NCBI GenBank assembly: GCA_016744725.1
Contig: JADGDW010000128.1
Span: 1 to 14,127, forward strand
Direction of reading: 5' to 3'
Length of the DNA: 14,127 nucleotides
Source of the DNA: Candidatus Albibeggiatoa sp. nov. BB20
GTDB taxonomy: Bacteria > Pseudomonadota > Gammaproteobacteria > Beggiatoales > Beggiatoaceae
Shown here one piece after another: positions 7,485 through 14,127 of the stretch. The notes under the pieces are model-generated. The model was given only the letters and a program-made list of their open reading frames with translations. It was not told where the DNA came from and did not search any database. The position numbers were made by a program, and so were the translations under genes. Each line of letters opens with the position of its first letter. Within the stretch, counting starts at the first letter, position 1.

Positions 7485-7513
7485 ATTATAGAAAGTTTTT
7501 TTGGTTTTGTAAA
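7485..7513 (-). promoter_or_regulatory. Putative sigma70-type promoter of the rhodanese gene
   Basis: On the minus strand TTTACA (7513-7508) and TATAAT (7490-7485) are separated by exactly 17 bp: 5 of 6 and 6 of 6 matches to consensus. Transcription would begin near 7478, leaving a leader of about 40 bases before ATG at 7439. A second TATAAT lies at 7469-7464 without a -35 partner. Confidence 0.6.
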
Positions 7514-7545
7514 ATCACTAATATTATGAAATTCTTATATATTTA

Positions 7546-7576
7546 GGGCTGAAAATCCATAAAGGAGACGCAGCCC
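7546..7576. other. Weak hairpin between SQR-like and rhodanese genes
   Basis: GGGCTG (7546-7551) can pair with CAGCCC (7571-7576) around a 19-base loop, just after the stop of the SQR-like gene. There is no strong T run after it on the minus strand, so it would be a poor terminator. It might be a diverged relative of the palindromic repeat or chance. Confidence 0.25.
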
Positions 7577-7582
7577 ATAGAA

Positions 7583-8713
7583 TTAACGGTATGCTTTCAA
7601 ATAATGACCCTCAAACCAACGTTTTGCCCAATGGAACATCACGGTTTTTGGCATCAGAACCATACGTTTAGGATCACGATAAATCAACATTCCACTATTT
7701 AGAGTATCGACGATACATACTAATTCTGATTTGAATGTTGCGGTAATTGGCTGACCTTTGATTTCTGCTAATATATTTTTAGCCACTGCTTCTGCTTGTA
7801 AATCCGCAATATGGGCTTGTTTTGGAATCCAGTCAGGGCCAGGATAACTGCCGCTATCACCCGCAACATAAATCCGTTCAAAGCCTTCGACTTTGCAATG
7901 CTCATTGGCTTGGATAAATCCACCTTCAGATAATGGTAAACCACTGGCATTTGCCCATGCAGGGCCTGTCATTCCGGGCATAAATAAAGTTAAATCACTG
8001 TGAACTTCACCGCCTTCTGTAATCACTTTATCTTCTGTAAAGGATTTCATTTTATGGCCTAAATGAGTTTCAATGCCACGTTTATCCATTTCTTTTAATA
8101 AGGATTTAACCGCTTTTTCACCCAAACGTTGCCCCGGTGATTTCGATGGGTTGAAAAACACCATTTTGAACTGGTCACGGCGTTTTTGCTTACGCAATAA
8201 AGTATCAATCCCAAACAAGAATTCAAAAATAGGCCCACCACGTACTGCAGTTGGCTCTTTAGGATTAGCTGAAAAGCCAAATGCCAACGTACCAGAGTCT
8301 AATTTATTCAACTGGTCACTGTATGCTTTAGTCGCTTGATAGCCTTCGCATGGGGTGTAAATATTTTCAATTCCAGGTAATTTTTTAATAAAACGTCCAC
8401 CCGAACCAATGATTAAACTATCAAAATGAATTTTATCACCAGTTTCAAGTAAGACTTGGCGGGTTTCTTGGTTCAAACCAGACACCTTGCCACGGTGGTA
8501 TTCCACATCATTACGATCAAAAAAGTCCTCTAATTCAACTGTAAGGTCTTGTTCATTGCGTAAACCCGCAGGTACCCAAATCAGGCTAGGGTAAAAGAAA
8601 ATAACAGGACGTGGTGCAACCAATACAATCGGTTCTTTCCACCCTTGTTTTCGTAGTGTTTTAATTGCAGTTAATGCGGCAAAGCTTGACCCTAAAACAA
8701 CGATTTTGTGCAT
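7583..8713 (-). CDS. SQR-like FAD-dependent pyridine nucleotide-disulfide oxidoreductase
   Basis: A 376-residue flavoprotein resembling sulfide:quinone oxidoreductase and flavocytochrome c sulfide dehydrogenase. The N-terminal FAD-binding fold is VVLGSSFAAL (5-14). A second dinucleotide region follows SLIIGSGGRF (99-108), and the FAD-contacting motif IYVAGDSGS lies at 281-289. The amphipathic end (HWAKRWFEGHYLKAYR) is typical of SQR-type proteins that bind the membrane peripherally. Cysteines are C122, C273 and C333. C122 and C333 (LVCIVDT) lie where SQR has its first and last redox cysteines. The middle SQR cysteine, normally before the GPxxEF segment, is absent (VRGGPIFEF). There is no signal peptide. 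Start ATG at 8713 follows AAAGGTC at a good distance; TTG at 8737 is rejected. Sulfide oxidation to persulfide or sulfur with quinone as acceptor is likely but not proven. Confidence 0.85.
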   Translation of the reverse strand: MHKIVVLGSSFAALTAIKTLRKQGWKEPIVLVAPRPVIFFYPSLIWVPAGLRNEQDLTVELEDFFDRNDVEYHRGKVSGLNQETRQVLLETGDKIHFDSLIIGSGGRFIKKLPGIENIYTPCEGYQATKAYSDQLNKLDSGTLAFGFSANPKEPTAVRGGPIFEFLFGIDTLLRKQKRRDQFKMVFFNPSKSPGQRLGEKAVKSLLKEMDKRGIETHLGHKMKSFTEDKVITEGGEVHSDLTLFMPGMTGPAWANASGLPLSEGGFIQANEHCKVEGFERIYVAGDSGSYPGPDWIPKQAHIADLQAEAVAKNILAEIKGQPITATFKSELVCIVDTLNSGMLIYRDPKRMVLMPKTVMFHWAKRWFEGHYLKAYR

Positions 8714-8744
8714 GAGTATTGACCTTTTGTGACCCAATAGCGTG

Positions 8745-8773
8745 TTAATATGGGTATCTTAGCATGTTAACAA
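8745..8773 (-). promoter_or_regulatory. Possible promoter of the SQR-like gene
   Basis: On the minus strand TTGTTA (8773-8768) and TATTAA (8750-8745) are separated by 17 bp, each 4 of 6 to consensus, about 32 bp before the ATG at 8713. It is modest support, but no better candidate is visible. Confidence 0.3.
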
Positions 8774-8868
8774 TGACAAAAAGTCTCCTCATCACTAAAT
8801 TAGCATATCAGGATTTTTTAGTCTGTTATTAATTATAAAAATATTTTATGGATGAGAATATTTTGTAT

Positions 8869-8898
8869 TTGAGAAGCAATTTATGGGTTTGGTATATA
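8869..8898 (+). promoter_or_regulatory. Possible extended -10 promoter of the gspF-like gene
   Basis: TTGAGA (8869-8874), 18 bp, then TATATA (8893-8898) preceded by TGG, which gives an extended -10 form. It lies about 45 bp before the ATG at 8943. TATAAT (8895-8900) overlaps it in another register. The gene therefore seems to be transcribed alone. Confidence 0.4.
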
Positions 8899-8942
8899 AT
8901 TGGACAAATTGAGAATATATTTAGATTTTACATAGAGCCCCC

Positions 8943-10145
8943 ATGCATTATAAATACCAAGCCATTGATGAAAATGGACAAGAAGTTGATGGCATTATTA
9001 GCACTGATAATGAAAGAGATGCCGCGCGTCAGCTACAAAGACGTGGCTTAACGGTGCTCAATCTCATTGCTGCTGATAGTAAAATTGCTAAAATAGCTCT
9101 CCGTTCGGGCAAACCGAAACAGCGGGATGTTTTAACCGTATTGCATGAGTTAACCACATTGCTGGAGTCTGGCGTATCACTGATTGAAGCGGTTGAATCG
9201 CTGGCACAATCCACACATCATCCTGTTATTGTGGATAATTTCGCTAAAATTGCCTCTAAATTACGTCAAGGCATTTCATTTTCAATTACACTACAGAAAA
9301 GTGATTTAGATTTGCCTTGGTATTTGTATCAATTGGTTGAGGCAGGTGAATTAACGGGAAAGGTTGCCCAAGGGTTACGCGATGGTGTGGAGCAATTGGA
9401 ATATGAAACTAAAGTGCAGTCAGAAATGCGTAATGCACTGATTTATCCCAGCATTTTGATTTTTTCAGGGATTACCGCTGTTTTGTTGATTTTTGTGGTG
9501 GTCGTGCCCCGTTTTGCAGGCATTTTAAAAACGAAAGGGACGGATATTCCTTGGCTAGCACAGGCGGTTTTAGGTACAGGGATGTTTTTTAATAATAATA
9601 TTGAATTGATTGCTGCAATTGGTGTTGGTTTGGTATTCGTGATTGTTTATATATTGAGTCAAAAAAAGGTGCGATTAAAAGCCAAAGATGTTAGTGCAAA
9701 ATTGCCTATTATTGGTGTCTGGATTATGGAAGCGGAAACAGGACGTTGGGCTGCGATGTTGGGTACATTGTTAGAAAATAAAGTGCCTTTGTTGCGTGGT
9801 TTGGAGTTGGCGGCTCAAAGCATTCAATTACCCAGTTTAAATGCACGATTGAATCAGGTAACTAAAGCGGTACGTACAGGGACAACGTTATCTCAGGCAT
9901 TGCAAGACAATGATGCTCTAACCGCAACGGGTCATAATTTAATTCGAGCGGGTGAGAAATCAGGTAAATTGCCGCCGATGCTACATTCATTAGCTAAATT
10001 ATTAGATGAAAGTGGGCGTAATCGTATGAAACGGTTTTTATTGTTGGTTGAACCACTGGCTATTTTAGTGATTGGTAGTGTGATTGGAGTTATTATTACA
10101 GGGGTTATTTTGGCAATTACTGCGGTGAATCAGGTGAATTTTTAA
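8943..10145 (+). CDS. gspF: Type II secretion / type IV pilus inner-membrane platform protein (GspF/PilC family)
   Basis: A 400-residue polytopic inner-membrane protein, the usual GspF length. The opening (YQAIDENGQEVDGIISTDN, then ARQLQRRGL) is the family's N-terminal signature. Two homologous T2SSF helical domains follow, about 68-190 and 270-392. Each ends in hydrophobic segments (about 167-190, 220-238, 366-394), giving three membrane helices. These platform proteins couple the assembly ATPase to growth of the pseudopilus or pilus. No ATPase (GspE/PilB), pseudopilin or secretin gene is adjacent, so this copy stands alone; the rest may be encoded elsewhere. GspF fits better than PilC by its N-terminus, but the two cannot be firmly separated. 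The start is ATG at 8943, with only a weak GAG-type binding site. Its 3' end faces a palindromic repeat copy and a convergent gene. Confidence 0.92.
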   Translation: MHYKYQAIDENGQEVDGIISTDNERDAARQLQRRGLTVLNLIAADSKIAKIALRSGKPKQRDVLTVLHELTTLLESGVSLIEAVESLAQSTHHPVIVDNFAKIASKLRQGISFSITLQKSDLDLPWYLYQLVEAGELTGKVAQGLRDGVEQLEYETKVQSEMRNALIYPSILIFSGITAVLLIFVVVVPRFAGILKTKGTDIPWLAQAVLGTGMFFNNNIELIAAIGVGLVFVIVYILSQKKVRLKAKDVSAKLPIIGVWIMEAETGRWAAMLGTLLENKVPLLRGLELAAQSIQLPSLNARLNQVTKAVRTGTTLSQALQDNDALTATGHNLIRAGEKSGKLPPMLHSLAKLLDESGRNRMKRFLLLVEPLAILVIGSVIGVIITGVILAITAVNQVNF

Positions 10146-10223
10146 TTTGGATTTCAAATATTTGCGTTTTTTAAATCTATAAGAATATGAAAAAATATGT
10201 CATTATTCTTTGCTAGCAGCTAT

Positions 10224-10362
10224 CTATAGTCAATTCTACCTTGAGTGTGAGGACTGGCAGTCCTGAAATAGTTTAAATATCAAATAGTTTTAAAATATAG
10301 GACTGCCAGTCCTGTATCATCTTAAAATAAAATGACTATATCAATTAAAGACTACTAGCCCT
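10224..10362. repeat. Dispersed 120-bp repeat, copy B, with 49-bp periodic palindromes
   Basis: Positions 10224-10343 align ungapped with 5307-5426. AGGACTGGCAGTCCT lies at 10250-10264 and AGGACTGCCAGTCCT at 10299-10313, 49 bp apart exactly as in copy A. A third, degenerate unit (AAGACTACTAGCCCT, 11 of 15 matches) begins at 10348, again 49 bp on, and ends 9 bases short of the DUF302 stop codon. As in copy A, the block lies between a plus-strand and a minus-strand gene that converge. The rest of the 10146-10370 gap holds no gene. Confidence 0.8.
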
Positions 10363-10370
10363 ACATTTTT

Positions 10371-10763
10371 CTATGCGCTCAAAGCTTCACTCACTGTGAT
10401 TAACTTCTGTTTGGCATCCACTAAAATAGGTTTAATTGCTTCCTGTTCTGACAATCCAAATACAGCCATTGGGTCTAAGAATGCCACCACAACTTGACCA
10501 TTTCCAGCATCCCGTACTAATACATTACATGGCATCACGCTACCAATATCTGGATCAGCTTGAATCATTTGATTAGCTAAAGGCGGATTGCACGCACCCA
10601 AAATCAAATAGCGTGGCATATCCACATCCATTTTAGCCTTGAGTACGGTATCTACATTAATTTCAGTCAATACACCGAATTTATGGGCTTTTAAAGTTTC
10701 TGTTACTTTTGCAACTGCTGCATCAAAATCCATTTCTAAAGTCACATTGAATGCAAACGCCAT
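10371..10763 (-). CDS. DUF302 family protein
   Basis: A 130-residue soluble protein of the DUF302 family, full length for a single domain. The family signature is clear: YLILGACNPPLA with C58 and the later MPCNVLV with C79. Both cysteines are conserved in many family members and could bind a metal, cofactor or thiol, but the biochemical role is not established. DUF302 genes are frequent near sulfur-oxidation and thiol-handling genes. There is no signal peptide. ATG at 10763 has GGGAG (10777-10773) nine bases upstream. The gene lies 70 bp downstream of the FHA-type gene on the same strand. Co-transcription is possible, though the products have no evident link. Its 3' end abuts repeat copy B. 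Confidence 0.9.
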   Translation of the reverse strand: MAFAFNVTLEMDFDAAVAKVTETLKAHKFGVLTEINVDTVLKAKMDVDMPRYLILGACNPPLANQMIQADPDIGSVMPCNVLVRDAGNGQVVVAFLDPMAVFGLSEQEAIKPILVDAKQKLITVSEALSA

Positions 10764-10833
10764 TTGAGCAAACTCCCGAATATTTAACGAATAACGATGA
10801 ATATTAGCATATCCTTAATCATTAATATAGGTA

Positions 10834-13257
10834 TTATAATTCGCAACGTTGTAACACTAATTGTGTGGCATTGCTGGGTAGCCAGTCATTAATTAAATTA
10901 GGATAGCTTTCACGTCCTGTCACAACCAGACTATTGCCTTTACTGCGTGGCTTGTTACATAGACTGCGTAATAATCTGTCAGCTTGCAAAAAATCACCTG
11001 TTAAGATCAATACACCTTCATCTATATCCCCATCAGGTGAACTGACTGTAATGACACCATCAATCCCTAATTGAGATGATGCACTAATGGCTTGTTCAAT
11101 TGGCTGGTCAGTTAAGTTATAAATACTCGTGGTTATAATATCAATATTACCACCAGGTCCACCATAAGCTTGAGCGAGGATTTTGCCACCCTCTAATACG
11201 GTAAATTCAGCATCTAAATTGATATTACCACCACCGCCAACACCACTTGCAATACTGGTCGTCACTTCGCTATTTTCACTGATATAAACATAATTTGGCA
11301 TTGATATGAAAATGTTACCGCCATCTGCAAAAGTAGCTTCGGTGGTAATAAAGCTTTTGTTATACATTTCCAAATTATCTTTGGTAATCAAAATATTAAT
11401 ATCACCTGTATTGCCACTACTTGAACTGGCTGCACCAATGTAAGCTTCATTTTGCATCAGCATATCACCTGCGATAATACCGACATTGCCACCTAAGCCA
11501 CTGCTAAATGTTGATGCATCAATAATCGCCAGGTTATCTAAAAATAATTGTTCACCTACAGTGAGTAGAATATTGCCCGCATTTCCACCGACACTGGAAG
11601 AACTTGCAGCGGATAAAATTCCAGAATCTGTTTGTGCACTAATCCCTGTGATGGTTGCATTTTGATTTACATTGATTGAAATATTACCTGCATTGCCTGC
11701 ACCATTTGTGTTTGTAGTTAAAAAGCTACCATTCGCAAATAGCAATTCATTGGCTTGAATCACGATGTTGCCACTATGGCCTGCATTGGCATTTTTAGAA
11801 GCTGTCGCAGAACTCATAAAGTTACCAATACCAGAATTACTTTCCTGTTCAAGTATCAGTTTTCCTGACAAGTTAATGCTGATATTGCCACCTTGTCCAG
11901 AACCATAGCTATTAGCAACAATATTTGCTCCATCGTTCATCGTAAAATTCTTAGCACTAATGGAAACATTACCGCCGTCACCAACATTTGCAATCGTTTG
12001 AGCAGCTTGACCCGAATCAGAACTAATTAAAGTCCTAGAGTTTGAATTTGTTGTACCGCTCATCTCTATATCATTTGAAGCTGAGAGAGTTATTTCGCCA
12101 CCTTGACCAGAGCCAAATGCTTTAGAAGTGATGACCGCACCATCTACGAGTCTTATATCTGTAGCAGAAATACTAATACTACCACTATTGCCAGTTTGGA
12201 TTTGGAGTGATTCATCACTATTTTGTAAACCAATGTTCGTATTGGATGTATTTATGGTGCTACGATTGATACTGCTTTGTGTGTTCTCAGATGAGGCAGA
12301 TAACAATACCTGATTTTTTGCATTTATCGTAATATCTCCACCTTGGACAATACTTTGATTCAAAGAGGTAATTGAGCTATTTTGCATTGTCAGGTCTTGC
12401 ACATAAATACCAATATCCCCACCTTCAGTATAATTTATTGCAGAGGAGTTAATAGTGCTATTTATTAGTTCAAATAATCCTGCTCGAATGAAAATATTAC
12501 CTTTTTCAAATACCTCTGTAGAAGGGCTAGGATTAACTTGAATAGTAGATTCTCGTATATTTAAACTGCCAAGTGTTGTTGTAGGTTCTAGCTCAGGCTG
12601 TAAAAACACATCACCTGCTGAAGCTACACTGGTAATATGAATTTTTCCGCTGCGTACTCTTATATTAACTTGATTTATACTAATATCATTGCCAATCAAT
12701 CCAAGTGTTTCACCCGTTGGTAGATTAAATTCCTCTGAAATTATATTCAGATCAAGCCTTCCAATCTCATTATCTAAAAAACCATAAGCTGTTGGTGCAG
12801 CAGTTGATAAAAGTGCATTTTCTTGTGGATTTGCATAAAAGGCATCGTCATCAGAAAAACGAATTAAGTCCGCTGTCGTTGCATAGAACGAGCCTTGTAA
12901 ATCTAAGCTTGCTTTTTTATTAAAAACAACACCTGCGGGATTCATCAAATATAAATCAGCATTCGGTATTGTGTTGCGAATCAGACCATCAATAGTGGAA
13001 ATTTGACCACCTGTGACACGGCTGAAAATATTTTGAATATTTGCATCGCCTGAGAAGGTGGCTGACTCACCAGTGGCTAACGAAAATTGCTCGAAACTAT
13101 GAAATAAATTTGTGCCTTGTAACGTTCCCAAATCCTGTGTAATCGCATAATCAGAACCAGATAAAGAGAGTTGCGCCCCTAAACTGCCATCGGTAATAAC
13201 ATCGGCTTGGGCTGAAATGCTTAACAGCAGCCACAGTAGCAATATAAGCTTGTTCAT
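10834..13257 (-). CDS. Filamentous-hemagglutinin-type secreted beta-helix protein (two-partner secretion)
   Basis: An 807-residue exoprotein. Residues 1-18 are a signal peptide, cleaved probably after AQA. Residues about 20-150 form the TPS secretion domain (FHA N-terminal / CdiA-type), with NIFSRVTGG, the IDGLI strand and NPAGVVF, the counterpart of the family's NPNGI motif. From about 170 to 740 are irregular glycine/serine/asparagine-rich repeats with GGNISI- or GNIxI-like strands, expected to build a right-handed beta-helix. The C-terminal 60 residues end with C767, SLVVTGR and C805 near the terminus. That layout is seen in many cyanobacterial FHA-like proteins and suggests a disulfide-bonded cap. 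It is far shorter than classical FHA adhesins. No TpsB/FhaC transporter gene adjoins it in this window. ATG at 13257 has AGGGT (13268-13264) six bases upstream. Adhesion or surface structure is the likely role. Confidence 0.9.
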   Translation of the reverse strand: MNKLILLLWLLLSISAQADVITDGSLGAQLSLSGSDYAITQDLGTLQGTNLFHSFEQFSLATGESATFSGDANIQNIFSRVTGGQISTIDGLIRNTIPNADLYLMNPAGVVFNKKASLDLQGSFYATTADLIRFSDDDAFYANPQENALLSTAAPTAYGFLDNEIGRLDLNIISEEFNLPTGETLGLIGNDISINQVNIRVRSGKIHITSVASAGDVFLQPELEPTTTLGSLNIRESTIQVNPSPSTEVFEKGNIFIRAGLFELINSTINSSAINYTEGGDIGIYVQDLTMQNSSITSLNQSIVQGGDITINAKNQVLLSASSENTQSSINRSTINTSNTNIGLQNSDESLQIQTGNSGSISISATDIRLVDGAVITSKAFGSGQGGEITLSASNDIEMSGTTNSNSRTLISSDSGQAAQTIANVGDGGNVSISAKNFTMNDGANIVANSYGSGQGGNISINLSGKLILEQESNSGIGNFMSSATASKNANAGHSGNIVIQANELLFANGSFLTTNTNGAGNAGNISINVNQNATITGISAQTDSGILSAASSSSVGGNAGNILLTVGEQLFLDNLAIIDASTFSSGLGGNVGIIAGDMLMQNEAYIGAASSSSGNTGDINILITKDNLEMYNKSFITTEATFADGGNIFISMPNYVYISENSEVTTSIASGVGGGGNINLDAEFTVLEGGKILAQAYGGPGGNIDIITTSIYNLTDQPIEQAISASSQLGIDGVITVSSPDGDIDEGVLILTGDFLQADRLLRSLCNKPRSKGNSLVVTGRESYPNLINDWLPSNATQLVLQRCEL

Positions 13258-13304
13258 AAGTGTACCCTGTAAATTTGCTTTGGATGAATTACCAATCAGT
13301 TTAG

Positions 13305-13333
13305 ATTAAAACTCGAAGGGTTTAAACCAACAA
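13305..13333 (-). promoter_or_regulatory. Possible promoter of the FHA-type gene
   Basis: On the minus strand TTGTTG (13333-13328) and TTTAAT (13310-13305) are 17 bp apart, about 48 bp before the ATG at 13257. The -10 is good (5 of 6) and the -35 poor (3 of 6). Confidence 0.25.
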
Positions 13334-13530
13334 AGGCGTAAAAAGTCTATCTCAGTTCCTATTCAACCCTAAAACAGATCAGATTATTAAGGCCTTGAGC
13401 CAATTGAGATTACTCTAAATATAAAAGACTGTGGTGGGTTATTTCTTTACTCCAGTGTTATTGCTAAGAAATTAAGAAAAAATCTTTGGGGCTAAAAAAT
13501 GTAAACCTTTGAAGTAAAAGAAAAATTGTT
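13334..13530. other. Gene-free stretch beside the transposase remnant
   Basis: No intact frame. Short plus-strand pieces near 13480-13530 (a K-K-C-K then F-E-V-K-E-K-L-F in shifted frames) may be the very decayed zinc-ribbon part of the adjoining IS1595-type transposase. The resemblance is too weak to include them. No clear terminal inverted repeat was found. Confidence 0.35.
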
Positions 13531-13799
13531 CAGACGATATTTACGTCAACCAAGTTGCCCTTAAGAATATAGTTTCTGGCAATATATTTGATAAGCCAAG
13601 CAAAAACAGGTGTATCATCTAGATGATGTGTATTGGGGGAGATGCTAAGCATGGAGGTAAAAGGGGACGGAGTTCACCCAATAAAGTGCTATTTGTTGCA
13701 GTGGTATCCCTAAACAAAGATGCTCATCCTATCCCGATGAATATGAATGTTGTTGAATGGTTCAAAACTAGGGGAATTGCAGCTTGAGCTGAAAGTATT
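13531..13799 (+). pseudogene. Decayed IS1595/ISXO2-type transposase fragment
   Basis: Three frames must be joined. Frame 1 (13531-13620) reads QTIFTSTKLPLRI, a stop at 13570-13572 where the family has tryptophan, then FLAIYLISQAKTGVSS. Frame 2 (13619-13639) reads LDDVYWG, matching the family's catalytic D-D-A-Y segment. Frame 3 (13638-13799) reads GDAKHGGKRGRSSPNKV, then FVAVVSLNKDAHPIPM and VVEWFKTRGIAA, a TGA at 13785-13787 in place of tryptophan, and A-E-S-I. The roughly 45 codons normally between the KTGVSS and DDxY segments are missing, and both ends of the gene are lost or unrecognisable. A frame slip sits at the G run at 13635-13639. Clearly non-functional, and oriented opposite to both neighbours. 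No target-site duplication could be identified. Confidence 0.8.
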
Positions 13800-13831
13800 T
13801 AAACTTGTTTGAAGCATAATATATTTAATTG

Positions 13832-14127
13832 TTACTCTTCTCGTTCACGGACAATGATGATGCTTTCCCAAGGTTCAAGTTTGCCTTCCATGCGTAATTT
13901 GGTGAGTAAGGTGTAGACGTAAAATAAGCGTAGTTTTTGTTTGTGTTCTGCAAACTCATCTTTTGAAAAACAGCTTTGTATTTCTTGGAAAATATCACTG
14001 ATGTCTGCGCGTCCCAGTTTTATTAAACATCTTTTCCAACTGGGTTTATTTTGTTCTAAAGTCTTATAATTTTGTTCCGCAAACGACAGCATAAAATTCA
14101 ATAAACTCAAACGCATCTGTTCTGATT
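13832..14127 (-). CDS. Unrecognised protein, 3' part only, runs off the window
   Basis: The frame ends at TAA (13834-13832) and stays open to the right edge, giving at least 97 residues. A methionine at 14116 is possible as a start but has no convincing ribosome binding site, and codons upstream of it (S-E-Q) remain open, so this is more likely the C-terminal part of a longer protein. The piece is helix-prone, charged and leucine-rich, with no signal peptide, membrane helix or cysteine motif, and ends in acidic and basic residues (IIIVREREE). I do not recognise its family. Confidence 0.6.
   Translation of the reverse strand, partial: SEQMRLSLLNFMLSFAEQNYKTLEQNKPSWKRCLIKLGRADISDIFQEIQSCFSKDEFAEHKQKLRLFYVYTLLTKLRMEGKLEPWESIIIVREREE

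Noticed and set aside
7546..7576. GGGCTG/CAGCCC hairpin as terminator or third copy of the palindromic repeat
   Set aside because: The stem is only six pairs with a 19-base loop, there is no strong T run, and similarity to the 15-mer is slight.
8073..8339. Open frame on the plus strand opposite the SQR-like gene
   Set aside because: It is antisense to a clear flavoprotein gene, with no domain and no ribosome binding site.
8714..8737. TTG start for the SQR-like protein, adding 8 residues
   Set aside because: The flavin-binding strand begins right after the ATG at 8713, which has its own AAAGGTC site. The added residues do not fit the family start.

Overview
The window looks like chromosomal DNA of a low-GC, sulfur-oxidising gammaproteobacterium of the Beggiatoa/Thiothrix kind. 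This is an inference from gene content: a TauE/SafE-type anion carrier, an SQR-like flavoprotein, a rhodanese, a DUF302 protein, a large hemagglutinin-type exoprotein whose tail resembles cyanobacterial ones, and AT-rich intergenic DNA. No rRNA or other taxonomic marker is present.

Layout. At 137-2361 (+) is a two-gene unit: a 76-residue two-helix membrane protein, then a 640-residue TauE/SafE carrier fused to two universal stress (USP) domains. It closes with a factor-independent terminator at about 2430-2467. An AT-rich gap follows, then a hybrid histidine kinase with a PilJ/NarX-type sensor (2933-5269, +), whose start codon lies inside a 19-codon leader reading frame. It runs convergently into a minus-strand series. 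In transcription order this series is an SQR-like flavoprotein (8713-7583), a rhodanese (7439-6990), rfbA (6849-5974) and rfbC (5977-5447). The last two overlap by ATGA. Good sigma70-like promoters precede rhodanese and rfbA, so the series is probably at least three transcription units.

An isolated gspF-like gene (8943-10145, +) then converges on a minus-strand pair: the FHA-type exoprotein (13257-10834) and DUF302 (10763-10371). Beyond it is a badly decayed IS1595/ISXO2-type transposase (about 13531-13799, +). Last comes the 3' part of an unrecognised minus-strand gene that runs off the right edge.

The most distinctive feature is a 120-bp dispersed repeat, present once in each of the two convergent intergenic gaps (5307-5426 and 10224-10343). 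Each copy holds two 15-base near-palindromes, AGGACTGGCAGTCCT and its exact reverse complement, spaced 49 bp apart. By hand alignment the copies agree at 99 of 120 positions without a gap, and every difference lies outside the 15-mers. This is the best candidate for an undescribed element here.

Functional theme. The TauE/SafE-USP unit, SQR-like protein, rhodanese and DUF302 protein fit handling of sulfide and other reduced sulfur compounds. The rfb genes supply steps of dTDP-sugar synthesis for surface polysaccharide. The FHA-type protein and GspF-like protein concern the cell surface and secretion. The window does not show that these groups act together.
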